From the NCBI RefSeq assembly GCF_027579695.1, contig NC_083576.1:33462760-33526759 (forward strand): a stretch of DNA of 64,000 nucleotides, in the 5' to 3' direction. Below, piece by piece: positions 57,240 through 64,000 of this stretch. Below the pieces are notes generated by a model. The model saw nothing but the letters and a program-made list of their open reading frames with translations. It did not search any database and was not told where the DNA came from. The stretch is from Neoarius graeffei (lineage: Eukaryota > Chordata > Actinopteri > Siluriformes > Ariidae). How positions within the stretch are numbered: position 1 is the stretch's first letter; every line of letters begins with the position of its first letter. Position numbers and translations under genes: made by a program.

Positions 57240-60113
57240 CTGGATGTCTCGTCTCATCTTCATCTGCTTATCTGGGGCCGGGTCGCGGAGGCAGCAGTCT
57301 GAGCATGGAAGCCCAAACTTTCCTCTCTCCAGACACCTCGGCCAGCTCCTCGGGAAGAACACCGAGGCATTCCCAAGCCAGCCGAGAGACATAGTCCCTC
57401 CAGCGTGTCCTGGGTCTTCCCTGGGGCCTCCTCCCGGGGGGACATGCCTGGAACACCTCCCCAGGGAGGCATCCTGGAGGCATCTGAAAGAGACGCCCGA
57501 GCCACCTCAGCTGATTCCTCTCGAAGTGGAGGAGTAGCGGCTCTACTTCGAGCTCCTCCCGAGTGACTGTGCTTTTCACCCTAAGGGAGCACCCAGCCAC
57601 CCTGCAAAGGAAACTCATTTCGGCCGCTTGTATCCGCGATCTTGTTCTTTTGGTCATGACCCAAAGCTCATGACCATAGGTGTGAGTCGGAACGTAGATC
57701 GACCTGTAAATCGAGAGCTTTGCCTTTTGGCTCAGCTCCTTCTTCACCACAACGGACCGGTAAAGCGACCGCATCACTGCGGAGGCTGCACCGATCCGCC
57801 TGTCGACCTCATGCTCTATCCTTCCCTCACTCGTGAACAAGATCCCGAGATACTTAAACTCCTCCACTTGAGGCAGGACTTCTCCACCAACCTGGAGAGG
57901 GCAAGCCACCCTTTTCCGGTCGAGAACCATGGCCTCGGACTTGGAGGTGCTGATTCTCATCCCAGCCGCTTCACACTCGGCTGCAAACCGCCCCAGTGCA
58001 TGCTGAAGGTCCTGGTTTGAAGAAGCCAACAGGACAACATCATCTGCAAAAAGCAGAGATGAAATCCTGTGGTTCCCAAACAGGATTCCTTCCGGCCCCT
58101 GGCTGCACCTAGAAATTCTGTCCATAAAAATTATGAACAGAACCGGTGACAAAGGGCAGCCCTGCGAGAGTCCAACATGCACTGGGAACATGTCTGACTT
58201 ACTGCCGGCAATGCGAACCAGACTCCTGCTCCGTTCATACAGGGACCGGACAGCCCTTAGCAAAGAGCCTCGAACCCCATACTCCCAAAGCACCCCCCAC
58301 AGAATACCATGAGGGACACGGTCGAATGCCTTCTCCAGATCCACAAAGCACATGTGGACTGGTTGGGCAAACTCCCATGAACCCTCGAGCACCCTATGAA
58401 GGGTATAGAGCTGGTCCAGTGTTCCGCGACCAGGACGAAAACCGCATTGTTCCTCCTGGATCCGAGGTTCGACTATTGGTAACGAACACGTGATGTTGCA
58501 GAGGCGTGTCAGCCAAGACAGTCCCACAACATCCAGAGGCTTGCAATACTCAGGGCGGATCTCATCCACCCCCGGTGCCTTGCCACCGAGGAGCTTGCAA
58601 ACCACCTCAGTGACTTCAGCTTGGGTAATGGACGAGTCCACCTCGGAGTCATCAGCCTCCATCTCCTCTATGGAAGACATGATGGTGGGATTGAAGAGAT
58701 CCTCAAAGTATTCCTTCCACTGCCCGACAATATCCCCAGTCGAGGTCAACAGCTCCCCACCCGCACTGTAAACAGTGTTGGCAGAGTACTGCTTCCCCCT
58801 CCTGAGGCGCCGGACAGTTTGCCAGAATTTCTTCGAGGCCAACCAATAGTCCTTCTCCATGGCCTCCCCGAACTCCTCCCAGTTCCAAGTTTTTGCCTCC
58901 GCAACTGCCCCAGCTGTGGCACGCCTGGCCTGCCAATACCCGTCAGCTGCCTCAGGAGTCCCAGAGGTCAACATGGCCCAATAGGACTCCTTCTTCAGCT
59001 TGATGGCATCCCTTACTTCCGGTGTCCACCACCGGGTTCGGGGATTGCCACCACGACAGGCACCAGAGACCTTGTGGCCACAGCCCCGAACAGCTGCATC
59101 TACAATGGAGGTAGAGAACATGGTCCACTCAGACTCAATGTCCCCCACCTCCCTCGGAAGCTGGGAGAAGCTCTCCCGGAGGTGGGAGTTGAAGACCTCC
59201 CTGACAGAGTGCTCGGCCAGACATTCCCAGCAGATCCTCACCATACGTTTGGGCCTGCCAGGTCTGTCCGGCTTCCTCCTCCGCCAGCGGATCCAACTCA
59301 CCACCAGGTGGTGATCAGTTGACAGCTCAGCCCCTCTCTTCACCCGAGTGTCCAAGACATAGGGTCGGAGATCAGATGAAACGACAACAAAGTCGATCAT
59401 CGACTTCCGACCTAAGGTGTCCTGGTGCCACGTGCACTTATGGACACCCCTATTCTCAAACATGGTGTTCATTATGGACAAACTGTGACTAGCACAGAAG
59501 TCCAATAACAAAACACCACTTGGGTTCAGATCGGGGAGGCCGTTCCTCCCAACCACGCCCCTCCAGGTGTCACTGTTGTCACCCACGTGAGCATTGAAGT
59601 CCCCCAGTAGAACAATGGATTCCCCAGTCTGAGCACCTCTCAGTACCTCTCCCAGGGACTCCAAGAAGGCCGGATACTCTATACTGCTATTTGGCCCATA
59701 GGCACAAACAACAGCAAGCGCCCTCTCCCCAATCCGAAGGCGCAGAGAGGTGACCCTCTCGTTCACTGGGGTAAACTCCAACACATGGTGGCTGAGCTGG
59801 GGAGATATAAGCAAGCCCACACCAGCCCGCCGCCGCTCACCATGGGTGACTCCAGAGAAGTTCAGAGTCCAGCCACTCTCGAGGAGCTGGGTTCCAGAGC
59901 CCAAGCTGTGCGTGGAGGTGAGCCCGACTATCTCTAGCCGGTACCTCTCAACCTCCCGCACAAGTTCAGGCTCTTTCCCCTCCAACGAAGTGACATTCCA
60001 TGTCCCAACAGCTAGCCATTGTGTTCGGGGATCAGGTCATTGAGGCCCCTGCCTTCAACTGCCACCCAATCCAAACTGCACGGGCCCCCTACAGCTACCT
60101 CTGTGGGTGGTGA
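57240..60113 (-). mobile_element. Rex3-like (RTE) LINE with long open frame
   Basis: Counterpart of 24422-27131, extending about 330 bp further 5'. It runs from a short tail (gatgaagatgagacgagaca, minus strand) to about 60113, where a 5' untranslated-like region (gccaaaggtggaggccc-type in the other family) is cut. It encodes the long frame at 57268-59985. Confidence 0.85.
57268..59985 (-). CDS. LINE endonuclease-reverse transcriptase, 905-codon open frame with internal deletion
   Basis: From ATG at 59983-59985 the frame is open to TGA at 57268. N-terminal endonuclease: [64 protein letters not shown] and [17 protein letters not shown]. Reverse transcriptase: [15 protein letters not shown], then a junction [20 protein letters not shown], then [37 protein letters not shown] and [13 protein letters not shown]. 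At the junction (58481-58486) 153 bp present in the left copy (25674-25826) are replaced by 6 bp, an in-frame loss of 49 codons removing the motif LFKKGDRR...SNYRGITL. The catalytic Asp pair remains, but RT folding is likely lost. Confidence 0.8.
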   Translation of the reverse strand: MEGKEPELVREVERYRLEIVGLTSTHSLGSGTQLLESGWTLNFSGVTHGERRRAGVGLLISPQLSHHVLEFTPVNERVTSLRLRIGERALAVVCAYGPNSSIEYPAFLESLGEVLRGAQTGESIVLLGDFNAHVGDNSDTWRGVVGRNGLPDLNPSGVLLLDFCASHSLSIMNTMFENRGVHKCTWHQDTLGRKSMIDFVVVSSDLRPYVLDTRVKRGAELSTDHHLVVSWIRWRRRKPDRPGRPKRMVRICWECLAEHSVREVFNSHLRESFSQLPREVGDIESEWTMFSTSIVDAAVRGCGHKVSGACRGGNPRTRWWTPEVRDAIKLKKESYWAMLTSGTPEAADGYWQARRATAGAVAEAKTWNWEEFGEAMEKDYWLASKKFWQTVRRLRRGKQYSANTVYSAGGELLTSTGDIVGQWKEYFEDLFNPTIMSSIEEMEADDSEVDSSITQAEVTEVVCKLLGGKAPGVDEIRPEYCKPLDVVGLSWLTRLCNITCSLPIVEPRIQEEQCGFRPGRGTLDQLYTLHRVLEGSWEFAQPVHMCFVDLEKAFDRVPHGILWGVLWEYGVRGSLLRAVRSLYERSRSLVRIAGSKSDMFPVHVGLSQGCPLSPVLFIIFMDRISRCSQGPEGILFGNHRISSLLFADDVVLLASSNQDLQHALGRFAAECEAAGMRISTSKSEAMVLDRKRVACPLQVGGEVLPQVEEFKYLGILFTSEGRIEHEVDRRIGAASAVMRSLYRSVVVKKELSQKAKLSIYRSIYVPTHTYGHELWVMTKRTRSRIQAAEMSFLCRVAGCSLRVKSTVTREELEVEPLLLHFERNQLRWLGRLFQMPPGCLPGEVFQACPPGRRPQGRPRTRWRDYVSRLAWECLGVLPEELAEVSGERKVWASMLRLLPPRPGPR

Positions 60114-60208
60114 ACTGGATGTATTTTACAAATATTATAATTTTCAGTTTTATTATGTTTCTGCTATAAATCCTGCCTGTCCTTTCCATCAGATCTGCTA
60201 AAAGACAT
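60114..60208. other. Short unique spacer between LINE and gypsy remnant
   Basis: Nothing recognised. Confidence 0.4.
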
Positions 60209-60518
60209 TGTGGTATTCAACCAGGTGGGTGGAGCATAGAAGCACAGCAGGCCAGAACTGAGTTCTCAAAAATCTCTTTATTTTTTAGCTTTTCAGCCTT
60301 TATTAAATTCCCAGCCATGCACGCACGCACACACACAAGTGTTCTGGTTGGGGAGAGAGCTCCCTTTCTCTCCTCTCCTCTCCTTTTAAAGGGCGCGGTC
60401 ACTGGGGAAGACACACAAACAGGTTAATTCCCATCAGGTGCAATGATTCCACCACTTACCTTCCCTGACTCTGCCCTCCATTCACAGACCGACGCTTGGC
60501 CACGCCCCCGCTGCCACA
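60209..60518 (-). repeat. 3' LTR of the second gypsy element
   Basis: Shares TGTGGCAGCGGGGGCGTGG and the central region with the 38092 element but differs strongly in the other half (aggctgaaaagctaaaaaat), so it is another subfamily. Its end tggttgaataccaca matches the 62316-62420 LTR fragment. Confidence 0.85.
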
Positions 60519-60699
60519 TACCCCCACCACCCGACTCAGGCCGGGGAGCTGTCCGGCCTGTAGCCGACTCCCCCCCCCCCCCCCCCGACGGGAGAGGAAA
60601 TCTGCCATGACTATCTGTGCCCCCGGCCTGTGGACCACCTTGAACTTAAACGGCTGGAGTGCCAGATACCAATGGGTGATCCGTGCGTTGGCATCCTTC

Positions 60700-62217
60700 A
60701 TGTGGTGGAGACACTGCAGGGGCAAGTTGTCCAAACAGAGGGTGAAAGGGCGCCCCAGCAGGTAGTAGCAGAGGGTGAGGACCACCCATTTGATGGTGAG
60801 GCACTCCTTTTCAATCGTGCTGTACCTGCTGTCATGGACCGACAGCTTCCGGCTGATGTACAGCACGGGGTGGTCCTCCCTCCCACCTCCTGGGACATAA
60901 CAGCCCCCAGCCCTCTGTCTGACACGTCCATCTGCAAAATAAAGGGGAGAGAAAAGTCAGGGGAGTGTAACAGTGGCCCTCCACACAGCGCAGCCTTTAC
61001 CTCCGAGAAAGCCCGCTGGCATTGCTCCATCCACTGGACCAGATCTGGTGCTCCCTTTTTAGTGAGATCAGTCAGTGGGCTGGTGACGTCCAAATAATTA
61101 GGTATAAACCTACGATAGTAGCCAGCCAGCCCCAGGAACTGTCTCACCCCCTTTTTGGTCTTTGGCCTCGGGCAGGCCGCAATCACTGCTGCCTTATTAA
61201 TTTGGGGATGCACCTGCCCATTGCCCAAGTGGAACCCCAGATACCATACTTCCACCCGCCCAATCGCACACTTCTTCGGGTTGGCTGTGAGACCCGCTCG
61301 CCTCAGCGACCTAAGGATGACCCTTAGGTGTTCCACGTGCTGTGGCCACTATAAATAATAATATCTTCCAAGTAGGCGGCCGCATAGGTGGCATGGGGGT
61401 GGAGGACCCTATCCATAAGCCGCTGGAACGTAGTGGGCACCCCAAACAGCCCAAAAGGAAGTGTGATGAACTGGTGTAAGCCAAACGGTGTGGAAAAGGC
61501 CGTTTTCTCTCGGGATAGCAGAGTCAAGGGGGTCTGCCAATATCCCTTTGTCAAATCCAGTGTCGAATAAAAATGAGCCATGCCTAGTCGATCGAGCAAC
61601 TCGTCAATACGAGGCATTAGTTACGCATCAAATTTAGACACCACATTGACTTTTCTATAGTCCATGCAGAACCGGACCGACCCGTCGGCCTTGGGAACCA
61701 AGACCACCAGGCTTTTCCAGTCGCTGTGGGACTTCCTGACAATGCCCATTTCAAGCATGGCCTCGAGCTCTTCCCGAACCACCTTTTTTTTGTGTTTGGG
61801 AAGTCTGTAAGGGTGGCTGCGCACTACTACCCCCGGGGGCATCTCAATGTGGTGTTCTATGAGGTGGGTGTGGCCGGGCAGCAGTGAGAACATGTCAGAA
61901 AATTCTGTTTGCAACTGGGCGACCTCCATGAGCTGGGTTGGGGAGAGGTGGTCTCCACAGGGCACCGGAGCAGTGGGTGATGTCAATTTCCTTTTTTGAA
62001 CCTCCGGCCCCAGCTCCGCCTTCTCTGGAACCACCGACACCAATGCCACGGGGACCTCCTCGTTCCAAAGTTTTAGTAGATTGAGGTGGTAAATCTGTAG
62101 TGCCCCACCCCTGTCCATTCGCCTCACCTCATAGTCGACGTCCCCAACTCGCCGTGTGACCTCAAAGGGTCCTTGCCACCTGGCGATCAATTTAGAGCTT
62201 GACATAGGCAACAACAC
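60700..62217 (-). pseudogene. Integrase end, reverse transcriptase and RNase H of the second gypsy element
   Basis: Frames 61621-62217, 61324-61617, 60698-61336 and 60456-60866 (minus strand). They carry LIEHHIEMPPGVVVRSHPYR, VVLVPKADGSVRFCMDYRKV, DLTKGYWQTPL, AAYLEDIIIYS, GYYRRFIPNYLDVTSPLTDL and EKECLTIKWVVL. It retains bases lost from the first element around the integrase-RT joint, so the pair is useful for locating frameshifts. It has its own stops and an altered active site. Confidence 0.8.
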
Positions 62218-62461
62218 GAGTACTTTATCTCCTGGTGTGAATTCCCTAAGGCACGTGCCCCTGTTGTACAGACGGACTTGACGTTCTTGGACTTACCACA
62301 AATTTTCCAGGGTTAGGCTGGGAATTTAAGAAAGGCTGAAAAGCTAAAAAATGAGTTTTTTGAGAACTCAGTTCTGGCCTGCCATGCTTCTGTGCTCCAC
62401 CCACCTGGTCGAATACCACAGTGGTGCCAAAACCCAGGAAAGTGCAGGAGGGAACGGCCAC

Positions 62462-63117
62462 ATGGAGTCCTCCCCCTTTAAGGACCTGGTCCATGCCCTC
62501 GCCATGGCCCAACAGAGCCAGCACCAGGCGCTGATCGCCCTCTGGAAGGAGCAAGAACAACGCTTCGAAGCCCTGGTGCTGGTGCAACAGGAAGATCGCC
62601 AGGTGTTCCGTCACCTGCTCGCATCAGCGGGGGCCCCGATCACCACCGCCACAGACCCTCCCCACCTCACCCTAACGAAGATGGGTCCACAGGATGACCC
62701 AGAAAGCCTTCCTCGCTCTTTTCGAGCAGGCAGCCGAGGCGTGGGGTTGGCCAGTGGAACAGCGCGTGGCACACCTCCTCCTCCTGCTAATGGGCGAGTC
62801 GCAGCTGGCCACACTACAGCTCCCCACCGACAGCTGGCTGGTCTATGCGGACCTCCACAGGGCTGTCCTCCAGCGCATGGGTTGTACCCCGGAGCAGCAG
62901 CAGCAGCGCTTCCGCGCGCTGCGCCTGGAGGAGGTCGGCTGGCCGGCCGGCCGGCCATTCACATTTGGCCAGCAACTCCGGGACGCCTGCCGGCGGTGGC
63001 TGAGGGCCAACAACTGCGATGCTGAGGGAATCATCGATCTGGTGGCGCTGGAGCAATTTGTCTCCCGACTTCCGGAAGGAACAGCGGAGTGGGTCCAGTG
63101 CCATTGCCCGGCAAATC
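62462..63117 (+). pseudogene. gag fragment of the second gypsy element
   Basis: MESSPFKDLVHALAMAQQSQ, open where the first element has a stop at codon 28. A frameshift near 62698 moves it to another frame (KAFLALFEQAAEAWGWPVEQ, GCTPEQQQQRFRALRLEEVG, FTFGQQLRDACRRWLRANN). It ends at the deletion joint after EGTAEWVQCH. Confidence 0.75.
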
Positions 63118-63640
63118 AAATTAAGTGCCGGACACTTGGGGCAGGATAAGACACTAGTCCTAATAATGGCCTGGTTCTATTGGCCAGGGATTCGTGGCGA
63201 TGTCCGTAAGTGGTGTACGGCCTGCCGTGAATGCCAGTTAGTAAATCCCGCGGCCATCCCAAAAGCACCTTTGCGACCTCTGCCATTAATCGAGACCCCA
63301 TTTGAAAGAATTGGAATGGATCTCGTCGGGCCATTAGATCGGTCAACCCGAGGATATCGCTTTATTTTAGTTCTGGTGGACTGTGCAATGCAATATCTGG
63401 AAGCAGTGCCTCTTTGCAATATCTCAGCACATAGTATTGCAGAAGCACTCTTCCGTATCATCTCCCGGGTCGGAATCCCCAAAAAGATTCTGACTGACCA
63501 AGGCACTACGTTTATGTCACGCACACTGCGTGAACTGTATGGGTTACTGGGAATTAAGCCGTTCCGCACCAGCATTTATCACCCACAAACGGATGGCTTA
63601 GTCGAACGGTTTAATCGCACCCTCAAAAAACTTTATTTTT
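63118..63640 (+). pseudogene. Integrase fragment of the second gypsy element
   Basis: AGHLGQDKTLVLIMAWFYWP and CTACRECQLV (zinc finger), GMDLVGPLDRS (first Asp), LTDQGTTF (second Asp) and HPQTDGLVERFNRTL (region of the Glu). The open frame runs on into LTR-derived and repeat sequence to 63717. Its missing N-terminus and C-terminus make it non-functional. Confidence 0.8.
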
Positions 63641-63940
63641 TTGCTTTTCAGCCTTTCTTAAAGGTCCCCTTGCATCGTTTTTTTTTTTCATTAATTGTGT
63701 GGTGGTCTCTAGTATGAATGAATGCCCTGTGAGCCGGTTTTGGTGAAAAAAATACTGTGGTTCTCCTGTTTCAGGCTGTTCTAGTTTGGTGGAGGAGCGG
63801 GTGGGGAGAGAATGACAGGATTTCAGCTCTTACTCATTAATATTCATGACACGTAAACATGTTACCTCTGATTGGCTAACAGCACTGTGATGCTACCTCC
63901 AGTGGGTCAGAACAAGCGGATGTGGGTGTCTTACTACGGC
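63641..63940 (-). repeat. Short non-autonomous repeat, copy 2
   Basis: Reverse complement of 9005-9345, starting ttaaaggtccccttgcatcg. It carries a single gctaacagc/ccaatcagag unit where copy 1 has two. The remaining 60 bp of the window are unassigned. Confidence 0.5.
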
Positions 63941-64000
63941 GAGAGAAAAGGAACAAACCGCGAAAGGAAAAATACTGCGCGCTGATGTCATTGATGTGCG

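Larger units (their letters stand above)
60209..62305 (-). mobile_element. Second Gmr1-like gypsy element: 3' half, inverted
   Basis: Minus strand, from right to left: the end of integrase (QVRLYNRGTC, KWQGPFEV-like ARWQGPFEVTRRVGD), reverse transcriptase, RNase H, polypurine tract and a full 310 bp 3' LTR (60209-60518, TGTGGCAGCGG to ATACCACA on the minus strand). Breaks: a stop after SKFDA (61621), YLDD changed to YLED, loss near 61336, and QTDAS changed to QMDVS in RNase H. The other half of the element lies at 62316-63640 on the opposite strand. Confidence 0.8.
62316..63640 (+). mobile_element. Second Gmr1-like gypsy element: 5' half
   Basis: Plus strand: an LTR remnant (62316-62420, ending in gaataccaca), primer-binding site, gag from ATG 62462, then a direct jump into integrase at about 63118. 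Integrase core runs to LVERFNRTLK (63625), followed by a small inverted LTR scrap (tttttttgcttttcagcctt). Relative to the first element, about 1.07 kb (rest of gag, knuckle, protease, integrase start) is deleted. Confidence 0.8.

Overview
The window looks like nuclear DNA of a ray-finned fish. It has spliced exons, Tc1-like transposons of typical fish type, Rex3-like and Rex1-like LINEs, tRNA-derived SINEs with a GATGA tail, and a Ty3/gypsy element of Gmr1-like layout. I see no bacterial-style operon, CRISPR array or rRNA. I cannot name the species.

Overall layout: the window is a tandem segmental duplication of at least 27 kb. The left copy is about 1-27244 and the right copy about 27245-60100. 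Each copy has a 6.77 kb block T (1-6765 and 27245-34009) with the only recognisable host gene, a two-coding-exon beta-thymosin gene encoding 51 residues. T is followed by a nested transposon block X. Then comes block Y (19915-27131 and about 52888-59785): the 3' part of a Rex3-like LINE, an LTR element with a Pro/Glu repeat ORF, a hairpin repeat, a Rex1-like LINE end and a second Rex3-like LINE.

Block X is inverted in the left copy (6766-19910) relative to the right copy (34010-about 43940). At its core is an old Tc1-like element (Tc1-b) that received a SINE and two further Tc1-like elements (Tc1-a, Tc1-c) before the duplication. Insertions seen only in the left copy are a 1.77 kb solo LTR, a 1.27 kb PIF/Harbinger-type element and a 1.76 kb terminal-inverted-repeat element with a THAP-domain exon. 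Insertions seen only in the right copy are a complete Gmr1-like gypsy element (38092-43025), a 302 bp TCTG-rich element and a SINE inside Tc1-c. Each copy therefore preserves empty sites for the other's insertions, so element ends and target-site duplications can be read directly.

The right copy also holds 44836-52887, absent from the left copy, with two Rex1-like LINE remnants, another SINE, a hairpin-ended repeat and two microsatellites. The right end (60209-63640) is a second, scrambled Gmr1-like gypsy element whose halves face opposite ways. Apart from the thymosin genes, every coding region is transposon-derived, and nearly all are broken. The longest open frame, the 905-codon LINE frame at 57268-59985, has lost part of its reverse transcriptase.
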